Shown here: piece after piece, positions 8,563-15,175 of the stretch
Layout of the letters: every line of letters begins with the position of its first letter
Numbering within the stretch: the stretch's first letter is position 1
Assembly (NCBI RefSeq): GCF_011421635.1
Contig: NZ_WTLI01000006.1
Coordinates: 152,628 to 216,627, forward strand
Direction of reading: 5' to 3'
From: Paenibacillus turpanensis
GTDB taxonomy: Bacteria > Bacillota > Bacilli > Paenibacillales > YIM-B00363
DNA: 64,000 bases
Notes under the pieces: generated by a model
Seen by the model: the letters and a program-made list of their open reading frames with translations, nothing else
Told to the model about the DNA's origin: nothing
Databases searched by the model: none
Position numbers and translations under genes: made by a program

Positions 8563-9537
8563 TTAATTACTTCCGGCAATCATCAGCGTAGGGTTATCCG
8601 CCAAAGAAATTTCTTTTCCGCTCGAAATGAACCTGACCACGGGTCTTTGCATATGGCTCGTAATTTTCGTTACAATCGCCTCTTCCCCGTTCTGCATCAT
8701 AATTTTCGTACCTGGCGGGTAGGACGGAATTGCCCGAACAAAAGCTTGAACAATTTCGGTACTGTATTTCATGCTGCTTAATGCCATAATGCGCTCCATC
8801 GCTTCATGCGGAGGCACATCTTCATCCGTGACCATATTTTCAAAACGGTTGCAAATCCCGACAATTTGGGCGTAATCGTGAAGCGTCTGCCCTGCAATTG
8901 CCCGCGGATAACCGGATCCGTCCAGCATTTCATGATGCTGGAAAGCGACGTGCGCGGCAAGCAGACTAAATTCGCGGATGCCGCGAATGACGTTGAAGCC
9001 CGCTTCCGGATGGTCCTTTTCATGTGCGGCTGCTGCCTTGCCAATATCATGAAGGAGTGCCCCAACGGCCAAATCGCGAAGCATGAGCTCGTTATATCCA
9101 AGTGCCTTTCCTACCTGCAGTGCCATTAAGGCAACGTTAACGGGGTGCGCATAAGGCTTCACTTCATCGGCCGCTGTTTTGCTTGGCACCGGTATAACGA
9201 CAGGACGGCTGTTAATTTCAACGATCAGCCGGCCAGCGCCCATGAGTACCGGTTTCGTCGGAAACGGCTTTTTCATTCGGACCGCTTCATACGCCTGTTG
9301 TACATTATCCACAACGTCCATCCAAGTAGGCATGTCCATCAGCTCTTCCAACGTAATCCCTTTGGATTCGGCATCTTCAATGATCAGCTGCTTGATGCCG
9401 AGCTGGATAAGCTTTTCCAGGTATTTGGGATGAATCGTCGTATTAGCGCCAAGCAGCATTCTGCGTTTATTGTCATAAACCGGTTTGGCGAGCACCATCG
9501 TTCGTTCATCGTATTGTGTAATAGGGATAAATCTCAT
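8563..9537 (-). CDS. HD-GYP domain cyclic-di-GMP phosphodiesterase
   Basis: The 324-residue protein has an N-terminal domain of about 120 residues of the kind often found before HD-GYP domains, then an HD-GYP domain with HDIGK (163-167) and HHEMLDGSGYP (201-211, GYP signature intact). A small C-terminal domain (~275-320) resembles a PilZ-like barrel but I cannot confirm that. HD-GYP enzymes hydrolyse c-di-GMP to GMP through a di- or tri-metal centre. There is no signal peptide or membrane segment, so it should be cytosolic. The leader upstream contains a c-di-GMP-I riboswitch, so the enzyme probably responds to its own substrate. Confidence 0.92.
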   Translation of the reverse strand: MRFIPITQYDERTMVLAKPVYDNKRRMLLGANTTIHPKYLEKLIQLGIKQLIIEDAESKGITLEELMDMPTWMDVVDNVQQAYEAVRMKKPFPTKPVLMGAGRLIVEINSRPVVIPVPSKTAADEVKPYAHPVNVALMALQVGKALGYNELMLRDLAVGALLHDIGKAAAAHEKDHPEAGFNVIRGIREFSLLAAHVAFQHHEMLDGSGYPRAIAGQTLHDYAQIVGICNRFENMVTDEDVPPHEAMERIMALSSMKYSTEIVQAFVRAIPSYPPGTKIMMQNGEEAIVTKITSHMQRPVVRFISSGKEISLADNPTLMIAGSN

Positions 9538-9591
9538 GTCGTCACTTCCTTAACAAAATATCAGTTTAGCGGGCATCGACATTGGGACATG

Positions 9592-9632
9592 ACAAAATAA
9601 AAACTACCCACGTAAAAATAGGGGGTAGTTAA
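9592..9632 (-). terminator. Expression-platform terminator of the c-di-GMP riboswitch
   Basis: On the minus strand AACTACCC pairs with GGGTAGTT (8 bp, loop of 13-14) and is followed by a T-rich run. It stands between the riboswitch aptamer and the HD-GYP start, ~55 bases before the gene, so it is a conditional terminator. Confidence 0.8.
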
Positions 9633-9639
9633 ACAAACC

Positions 9640-9740
9640 CTGTTCCCCGTTGGCAACCCGGCTATCTTAGCTTTCGCGTTAGACCCGTAGCTTTGCGTCC
9701 TTATCTTTCAATAAGTTTGCCCTGGACAATGGTGGTCCAT
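9640..9740 (-). promoter_or_regulatory. Cyclic di-GMP-I (GEMM) riboswitch
   Basis: Read on the minus strand, the leader contains the GEMM-I core: CAGGGCAAAC, the P1b hairpin CTTAT-TGAAA-GATAAG with GAAA tetraloop, GGACGCAAAGC, then the second helix with its tetraloop-receptor-like TAA and CCGGGTTGCC at the 3' side. The G preceding GGCAAA suggests c-di-GMP rather than c-GAMP specificity, though that needs alignment. Upstream there are promoter-like pairs, e.g. TTGATC-18-TATAGC. A terminator and then the HD-GYP phosphodiesterase gene follow, giving a feedback circuit. Confidence 0.9.
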
Positions 9741-9873
9741 GATAAATTATTTAGTTGTTTCGTCTTGCTATATTGTAATCTTTACATCTAGATCAAGAAT
9801 AGCACAGCCTATCAAAAGATGTAAATATAAATCGAAAAATGTCGAATTCCAATTTTCACCTGAGTCCAAAGCT

Positions 9874-10200
9874 CTAGAACCATAGAAATGGCAGCAGAAA
9901 TAATAAGGAGATCAGCACAATATCCCACGCTACTCCAAAACCGCACCCTGAATAACCTCCATAACCGAAGGCTGATGATTTAGGACCGGACATTTTGCGC
10001 TCAAGCTGTCTTTTCGCCTGATACGCGCTTGTCGACAAAGTCCCTATTCCATAGGCAGAATTCGAAAAATAAAGCTTACCGTCGCGGACTCCATCTACGT
10101 AACCAAACACATGCGTACCGTCTTTCATCACGGCGCATACCGGCTTACCTGCGTGTGGACGGATCGACTTCTCGTTGATCGGGCTAATCAGCTGAATCAA
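9874..10200 (-). CDS. Small LSm-like barrel protein with C-terminal membrane tail
   Basis: A 108-residue protein of unknown function. Residues ~12-50 (HAGKPVCAVMKDGTHVFGYVDGVRDGKLYF) follow the strand-turn pattern of an Sm/LSm-like small barrel. A Gly/Tyr-rich linker and a hydrophobic C-terminus (DIVLISLLFLLPFLWF) follow, probably one membrane anchor. A paralogue with the same plan lies at 47380-47760. The TTG start at 10200 follows GGAGGT by 6 bases and overlaps the stop of an upstream 42-codon frame (TTGA), suggesting coupled translation. Confidence 0.65.
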   Translation of the reverse strand: MIQLISPINEKSIRPHAGKPVCAVMKDGTHVFGYVDGVRDGKLYFSNSAYGIGTLSTSAYQAKRQLERKMSGPKSSAFGYGGYSGCGFGVAWDIVLISLLFLLPFLWF

Positions 10201-10325
10201 AATTGCACCTCCGCCAATTTCTGTAAAACAACACCGTACAGCTTATGGCGGTTACCGAATTGACGGGTGTGCATGTACCCCTGCACGGATGCCAGTTTTG
10301 AAGCAATGGAATGGATCGGGTGCAT
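10197..10325 (-). CDS. Putative 42-residue protein coupled to the LSm-like gene
   Basis: ATG at 10325 follows AGGAGA by 9 bases and opens a frame beginning MHPIHSIASKLASVQGYMHT and ending KLAEVQF. Its TGA overlaps the TTG of the next gene (TTGA), typical of a coupled two-gene operon. The first residues MHPIH are shared with the paralogous LSm-like protein at 47380 (MHPIHPV), which supports its being translated. No function can be given. The ~195 bases further upstream hold no other gene I can support. Confidence 0.5.
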   Translation of the reverse strand: MHPIHSIASKLASVQGYMHTRQFGNRHKLYGVVLQKLAEVQF

Positions 10326-10520
10326 TTTATCCTATCTCCTGCTTGCTTCCGGAAATCTCATTTAGCAGCCTGAAAACTTGTGAAGCTTGAATCCCTCGCA
10401 AATAAGAAAAACTTCTATCGAAGTCCTTTCAAAGAAGCGGGTACGTCATTAAGCGGTAGTTTTCCTTGGTATAGAATTTACTCGTTCCGACCTTAGCGAA
10501 ACTTATAAATTCAATAACGT

Positions 10521-10555
10521 TAAAAAAAGGCGGCCAGATTGCTCTGAACCACCTC
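10521..10555 (-). terminator. Terminator of the czrA-cadA operon
   Basis: On the minus strand AGGTGG...CAGA-GCAA-TCTG...CCGCCT forms an interrupted 10-bp stem followed by seven T. It lies ~35 bases after the cadA stop. Confidence 0.85.
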
Positions 10556-10587
10556 TTATAGAGATTTATTTCCACATGAAATGTTAT

Positions 10588-13203
10588 TTATTTCATACGA
10601 AGCAATCTCATGCTGTTCAGTATAACGATTAACGCTGCCCCTGTATCGCTCATTACAGCGGCCCATAGTGTTAACCATCCGGGGAAGATAAGCATAAGCG
10701 CAGCTGCCTTGATCGCAATGGAAAACCAAATGTTCTGCTTAATGATTGCCAGCGCTTTGCGGCTTAGCCGTACCGTATGCGGCAGCTTCTCTAAGTTGTC
10801 AGCCATCAGCACAATATCAGCTGTTTCCATCGCTGTATCCGTTCCGGCTCCGCCCATCGCAATGCCTAAATCCGCCGAAGCCAGCGCAGGCGCGTCATTA
10901 ATCCCGTCGCCCACCATCGCGACCCGCTTCCCTTCGGACTGAAGCTGCTGAACTGCCTTCACCTTTTCTTCAGGCAGCAGGTCTGCAAAATAACGATCTA
11001 CTCCGGTTAGCCCGGCAACCTTACGTGCCGTTCCTTCATTATCCCCCGTCAGCATCACAATCTGCTCGATGCCGGCCCGCTTAAGTCCTGCAAGCGCGTG
11101 AACACTCGTCTTTCTTATCGAATCCGCAACTGCTATCAGACCCAGAATCCGTTCGGCGGTTCCAACAAAGACCAAGGTACTGCCTTCGTTTTGCAGGGTT
11201 GCGGCTGTTGCTTCCATGCTGCTGTCTACGTCAACCAGCAGCTCGTTAAACAGCTTGTGATTTCCAACGTAGTAGTCCATTCCGCCGATCTCAGCCTTTG
11301 CGCCTTTACCGGCAATCGACCGGAAGGATTGCCCCGGTCGGGTATCGATCCCGCGCTGCCGCGCGTATTCAAGCACAGCGGCCGCGATCGGGTGCTTAGA
11401 GTGCTCCTCAATGGTTCGCGCAACCGCAAGCAGCTCCTCCTCCGAGACTCCGCTCTCCGTAAAAATTGCAGATACCTTTGGCTTCCCTTCGGTTAAGGTA
11501 CCTGTTTTATCAAAGGCAACCGCCTGTAAAGAACCGGCAATTTCCAAAAACGTGCCGCCTTTGATCAATACACCGTTTCTGGCCGCATTCCCGATTGCGG
11601 ATACAATCGCAACCGGAGTGGAAATGACCAATGCGCACGGACAAGCAACGACAAGCAGCTCAAGCCCCTTATAAAACCAATCGCCCCATGAGCCCACTCC
11701 GAATAACGGAGGAAAAACCATCAAAATCAATGCCAGCACAAATACGATCGGTGTATATATTTTGGCAAAGCGGTCGACAAAAGCCTCGGAAGGAGCCTTC
11801 TTCTCCTGCGCTTCTTCAACTAAGTGAATAATTTTAGCGATCGTTGTATCCTCGACCAGCTTCGTGACCTTAATTTCCAACGAGCCGCTTTCGTTCACCG
11901 TGCCTGCGTATACCGGGCTTCCCTGCTCTTTATCCACTGGCAGCGATTCGCCGGTTATCGGCGCCTGATTGACGGAGGAAGCTCCGCTGACGACCACTCC
12001 ATCCAAGGCAATCTTTTCTCCTGGCTTCACTACAATCCTATCTCCAACCGAGATTCGTTCCACCGGCGTGCGAACGAGCTCCTGCCCTTTCTTAACCCAC
12101 GCTTCCGGCGGCGCCAGCTTCATTAAGCTGCGAATCGATTCCCGCGTCCGTTCGATAGACCTCGTTTGGAGCACATTGCCTAATGCAAATAACCACACCA
12201 CGGTAGCCCCTTCAAACCATTCCCCGATCGCCGCAGCACCGAGAGCCGCAGCCGTCATCAGCACGTTCATGTCCAGTGACCCGCTTTTCACCGCGTAAAA
12301 AGCGCTTTTAGCAGGCTTGAAACCTCCCGCAATGATGGACACAGCGTAAAGCAGGTTCACCAAAGTCTCCTGTACACCAGTCAACGATCCAACAAAGCCA
12401 AGTATAAGCAAAATACCGGAAAAAACGGTTAACGAGGACCCTTTCTGCGAGCGGCTTTGCTCTACCTCCTTGCCTCTTGACGCCAATGAGGCACGGTACC
12501 CGGCCTTTGAAACCTCTCGGACAATCTCTTCCGGCGGCAAATCATGCTCGATTTGCATTTTTCCCGTTGCAAAGCTCACGCTGACTCGGTGCACCTGCGG
12601 CAGAGTACGCATGTGTTTTTCAAGGGTAGCGGCACAGGAACCGCAATCCATTCCTTCGATAAGGTAGGTTTGGCCTTTGCCCGTACCCCCGGCTGCAACG
12701 GGCTCCGCATCATAGCCAAGCTTTCGGACCTGGGCCTCGACCCGTTCAAGGGTGGAGCGGTCTTGCACGGTTACCTGCATTTTGGCTGTGCTGAACTGAA
12801 CGGATACGGAAGCGACCCCCTCCAGCTTGCCAACGCCCTTCTCCAGCGTTGCCGCGCAGGAGCTGCAGTCCATACCGGAAATCCGGTATTCCATGCGCAC
12901 CCCCTCCTCCGTCTGCCTGCTGTTCAATTCGGTGGAATTCGCCGAGCCAGAGCCGGAGCAGCAGTCCGATTCACAGCAGGATTCCACTTCTATCTTCTTG
13001 CTTAATTCGGTGTTTTCCGCTGAAGAAGCGCAGCAGTCCGATTCACAGCAGTCCTTTTCCACTAGGGAGTCTAAGTCTTCGGGTTTTATCGTCTTTCCTC
13101 GCCCGGAATGTTCATCCCACTCCGGCTGCTGTCCCGTTCCGACCACCTCAAAGGGGAGGTTTTTCTTGAATGTCAGCTTCTTATTATGCTCCTGCTCTGC
13201 CAT
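10588..13203 (-). CDS. cadA: Zn/Cd/Pb-exporting P1B-type ATPase
   Basis: An 871-residue heavy-metal P-type ATPase that pumps divalent soft metals out across the membrane. The N-terminus has two CCESDCC clusters (residues ~52-58 and ~76-82), then two HMA domains, each with GMDCxSC (first at ~110-116). After these come the membrane segments with CPC (VACPCALVIS), the actuator TGES, the phosphorylation site DKTGT, the HP motif (SKHPIA) and GDGIND. CPC with paired N-terminal Cys-rich motifs points to Zn/Cd/Pb rather than copper. It overlaps czrA by 20 bases and shares its promoter. The duplicated CC motif looks like an internal duplication. Confidence 0.95.
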   Translation of the reverse strand: MAEQEHNKKLTFKKNLPFEVVGTGQQPEWDEHSGRGKTIKPEDLDSLVEKDCCESDCCASSAENTELSKKIEVESCCESDCCSGSGSANSTELNSRQTEEGVRMEYRISGMDCSSCAATLEKGVGKLEGVASVSVQFSTAKMQVTVQDRSTLERVEAQVRKLGYDAEPVAAGGTGKGQTYLIEGMDCGSCAATLEKHMRTLPQVHRVSVSFATGKMQIEHDLPPEEIVREVSKAGYRASLASRGKEVEQSRSQKGSSLTVFSGILLILGFVGSLTGVQETLVNLLYAVSIIAGGFKPAKSAFYAVKSGSLDMNVLMTAAALGAAAIGEWFEGATVVWLFALGNVLQTRSIERTRESIRSLMKLAPPEAWVKKGQELVRTPVERISVGDRIVVKPGEKIALDGVVVSGASSVNQAPITGESLPVDKEQGSPVYAGTVNESGSLEIKVTKLVEDTTIAKIIHLVEEAQEKKAPSEAFVDRFAKIYTPIVFVLALILMVFPPLFGVGSWGDWFYKGLELLVVACPCALVISTPVAIVSAIGNAARNGVLIKGGTFLEIAGSLQAVAFDKTGTLTEGKPKVSAIFTESGVSEEELLAVARTIEEHSKHPIAAAVLEYARQRGIDTRPGQSFRSIAGKGAKAEIGGMDYYVGNHKLFNELLVDVDSSMEATAATLQNEGSTLVFVGTAERILGLIAVADSIRKTSVHALAGLKRAGIEQIVMLTGDNEGTARKVAGLTGVDRYFADLLPEEKVKAVQQLQSEGKRVAMVGDGINDAPALASADLGIAMGGAGTDTAMETADIVLMADNLEKLPHTVRLSRKALAIIKQNIWFSIAIKAAALMLIFPGWLTLWAAVMSDTGAALIVILNSMRLLRMK

Positions 13204-13555
13204 TCTTCAATTCTCCTTCCTCCTTGAGATTGAGACACCACTCCGTTTTCTCGCAGTCACGCACCTCCGCATGAATGAAGGACAGGACCTCGTCCACCTG
13301 CTGCAGCAGCACCCGAATCTGTTCATGCCGAATACTGTAATACGTATATTTTCCCACCTGCCGTCCAGCTACGATACCACAGCCTTTTAAGCACGCGAGG
13401 TGCTGGGAAATATTCGATTGATTCCCTTTTAGCTCTCCGACAATTTCGGATACCGTCTTCTCCCGATCTCGAACACACTGTACAATTTGCAATCGCGTTT
13501 TATCCGATAAGCCCTTCAGGAGCTTTACCTTTAAGTCCAAAAATTCATCACTCAT
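13184..13555 (-). CDS. czrA: ArsR/SmtB-family metal-sensing repressor
   Basis: A 123-residue winged-helix repressor: LSDKTRLQIVQCV, then recognition helix region NQSNISQHLACLKGCGIVAGRQVGKYTYYSI. The C-terminal helix (VDEVLSFIHAEVRDCE) holds Asp, His and Glu residues in the position of the CzrA alpha-5 zinc site. Only one cysteine is present at the CadC-type ELCVCD position, so a zinc-type sensor is more likely than a cadmium-type one. The ATG at 13555 follows GGAGGTG by 9 bases; upstream in-frame codons are not needed. The co-transcribed cadA encodes the exporter it should control. Confidence 0.9.
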   Translation of the reverse strand: MSDEFLDLKVKLLKGLSDKTRLQIVQCVRDREKTVSEIVGELKGNQSNISQHLACLKGCGIVAGRQVGKYTYYSIRHEQIRVLLQQVDEVLSFIHAEVRDCEKTEWCLNLKEEGELKNGRAGA

Positions 13556-13586
13556 GCTGCTAAACACCTCCAACACATTAGGCACG

Positions 13587-13627
13587 GCTAATATGAACAT
13601 ATTAGCATCTACTAATTTATTAAGCAA
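13587..13627 (-). promoter_or_regulatory. czrA-cadA promoter with overlapping ArsR-type operator
   Basis: On the minus strand TTGCTT (-35, 13622-13627) and TAATAT (-10, 13599-13604) are separated by 17 bases. The -10 lies inside a near-perfect palindrome with 9-bp arms, GCTAATATG and CATATTAGC (13587-13606, centre AA), matching the ArsR/CzrA operator style. A repressor here would block the polymerase directly. Confidence 0.8.
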
Positions 13628-13662
13628 CATATGCTGGAAAGGGTGCCAGTGGTTCCATCTAA

Positions 13663-13761
13663 TCGGTGAATCTTACGGCTTGTTGCCTAACCCGAGGGTC
13701 GGTTCACCGAACTGATCGCCCCAAACAATACAAATTTTTTGTATTGTTTTTCCTAGGCAAC
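13663..13761. repeat. Nested inverted repeats upstream of czrA
   Basis: TCGGTGAA (13663-13670) is inverted as TTCACCGA (13703-13710). GTTGCCTA (13682-13689) is inverted as TAGGCAAC (13754-13761). They interlock, so they cannot both form at once. This is part of a gene-free stretch (13631-14245). Confidence 0.5.
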
Positions 13762-13911
13762 AGGATGGCGGGCATGCTATACAAATTATTTGTATTATTT
13801 CCCCGCATAAGCCTCCATGGAGCCGTTCTCGCCTCCATTTATACAAATGATTTGTATTATAGAGCGCGTTAATCCCTCACTCCGGAAATTAGTACCAGTT
13901 ATTTGTATTAT
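13727..13911. repeat. Four Fur-like 7-1-7 palindromes upstream of czrA-cadA
   Basis: Four copies of TACAAAT-N-ATTTGTA occur, with outer A/T matches, starting near 13728, 13779, 13841 and 13892. Copies 2 and 3 are perfect, copy 1 has one mismatch and copy 4 two. Start-to-start distances are 51, 62 and 51 bases, close to 5 and 6 helical turns. The 7-1-7 geometry is that of Fur/Zur/PerR boxes, but the half-site differs from the ones I know. They lie ~110-310 bases upstream of the czrA promoter; no other gene start is nearby. Confidence 0.75.
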
Positions 13912-14026
13912 CCCCTCCAGGACCTGAGCCGACTGCCGCTCCTTGACGCTCGGTAGCACCTCCAACCTTCAGGTGACCAAACTGAAAAGCTATTTCTTGC
14001 ACTAAGTCATCCTAATCTGCACTGAT

Positions 14027-14225
14027 CTTCTGTTCTGTTCTGTTCTGATCTGTTCTGCTCTGATTTGTTCTTTCTTGTCCAGATCTGTCCTACCTTGGCC
14101 TGCTCCTGTACTGCTCATGCCATGCCCTTCCTTACCCTGCCCTGCCTTTCTCCTGGCCTACTCCTGCTCCTACCGCTCAGTTCTGCCCTGCTCCTCCCTC
14201 CCCTCTGCCCCACCTGCCATGATCG
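14027..14225. repeat. Pyrimidine-rich tract with degenerate TTCTG repeats
   Basis: The plus strand begins with repeated TTCTG units and then ~140 bases almost free of A and poor in G (CCTGCTCCT-like). The reading frames across it have no ribosome binding site and low-complexity products, so I call no gene. It completes the gene-free stretch between czrA and the terminator at 14246. Confidence 0.6.
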
Positions 14226-14245
14226 GGCTTGCCCGCTCAATTACA

Positions 14246-14303
14246 GAAAAAAAAATCGCTCGCAGCTGGAAACCCAAGGGTTCCCGCCGCCAGCGATTTT
14301 CTA
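14246..14303. terminator. Large hairpin terminator, probably of the 14383 gene
   Basis: AAATCGCT and AGCGATTT form the outer stem and GGAAACCC/GGGTTCCC an inner one. The outer stem is flanked by nine A on the left, i.e. a T run on the minus strand. It serves the minus-strand gene ending at 14383. Confidence 0.7.
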
Positions 14304-14382
14304 CGTCTGCATGTAAGCGTGCCTCTCTCTATCCAATCATGTTACTCATAAACTGCTTATCCCCATTATTGCTCCTTCTACT

Positions 14383-14952
14383 CTACCTTGACCGCTTATC
14401 CCTACGGCTTTTGAGCACCCAAAACAAAATCCCGCCAAACAGCGCAAGTCCCCCTACCCCTCCGGCTATCCCATATATCAACGCTCCCTGCGTATTTGAG
14501 GATACCGTCAGCTCGACTGGCGGCTTCAAGACAAGCTCTTCCTTGCCATGAAGAAACTCAGGCACATCCTGCTGAATCGAAAGCTCTTTCGATGGCGAGC
14601 ACAAGGGATTTTGCCAGCGATCGTCTACTTTTCGAAGGAAAAAGAGGTATTGCGTACCTTTAACACTTGGCCCATTTAAAGCTCCCCAAGTCATATCTTC
14701 CGTAGCTACGATGTTTTGCTTCTCGACGCCCTTATAGCTTTTTCGCACCGAAATCGTCAGCTCGTTCCACTCTTTCTTCCGGTTTACCTTCTCAACCGTA
14801 CCGACGACAACCCCATCGTAATTCTCAAAGGCCTCTTCGATCGTCGGAATCCTCGCACACGAAAGTGCGGATGCACTCGCGGGAAACAAGACAGCCCCAC
14901 CAGCAGAACACAGCATTAGCAAGACACATACATAAAGCAGCAGCTTTTGCAT
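14383..14952 (-). CDS. Secreted, C-terminally anchored protein with TIMP/NTR-like domain
   Basis: A 189-residue protein: signal peptide at residues 1-~28, a domain beginning SCARIPTIEEAFENYDGVVVGTVEKV that resembles bacterial TIMP/NTR-like (OB-fold) domains, a linker, a membrane helix near 155-178 (GALIYGIAGGVGGLALFGGILFWVL) and a basic tail KSRRDKRSR. It should sit on the outer membrane face with a short cytoplasmic tail. ATG at 14952 follows GGGGGAAGG; the upstream in-frame ATG at 15006 would spoil the signal peptide. Function unknown; the NTR comparison is from pattern recognition only. Confidence 0.7.
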   Translation of the reverse strand: MQKLLLYVCVLLMLCSAGGAVLFPASASALSCARIPTIEEAFENYDGVVVGTVEKVNRKKEWNELTISVRKSYKGVEKQNIVATEDMTWGALNGPSVKGTQYLFFLRKVDDRWQNPLCSPSKELSIQQDVPEFLHGKEELVLKPPVELTVSSNTQGALIYGIAGGVGGLALFGGILFWVLKSRRDKRSR

Positions 14953-15033
14953 AACCCTTCCCCCTTTACCTACCAGACTAAAAAAAGAAGAAGAAAGTTG
15001 CATCAAAGCGGTAGGCCGCAGCCGCCATTTCCA

Positions 15034-15099
15034 CTAGGATTTAGCGCCCCCATGGTCGTCCGCCTCCACACCTGAACCTGCGCCAGCACCATACTCCAT
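15034..15099 (-). CDS. Possible 21-residue Gly-rich peptide
   Basis: ATG at 15099 follows AGGGGGG by about 7 bases and encodes a short acidic Gly-rich peptide beginning MEYGAGAGSGVEADDHGG. It lies 77 bases after proS, with no terminator seen in between. Spore-formers carry many very short Gly-rich peptides, but I do not recognise this one. Confidence 0.28.
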   Translation of the reverse strand: MEYGAGAGSGVEADDHGGAKS

Positions 15100-15175
15100 G
15101 TACGTCCCCCCTAAAACACCACTCTTCTTGTCAACCGTGCTTCTGCGGCGATCCGCAAATCAGCATCCTCAGCCC

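Noticed and set aside
13666..13872. Plus-strand 68-codon frame upstream of czrA
   Set aside because: It runs through the palindrome cluster, its hydrophobic repeats come from the TTTGTATTA units, and it lacks a binding site.
14065..14551. Long plus-strand frames across the pyrimidine tract and the 14383 gene
   Set aside because: Composition is dictated by the low-complexity DNA, and the later part is antisense to a well-supported secreted protein.
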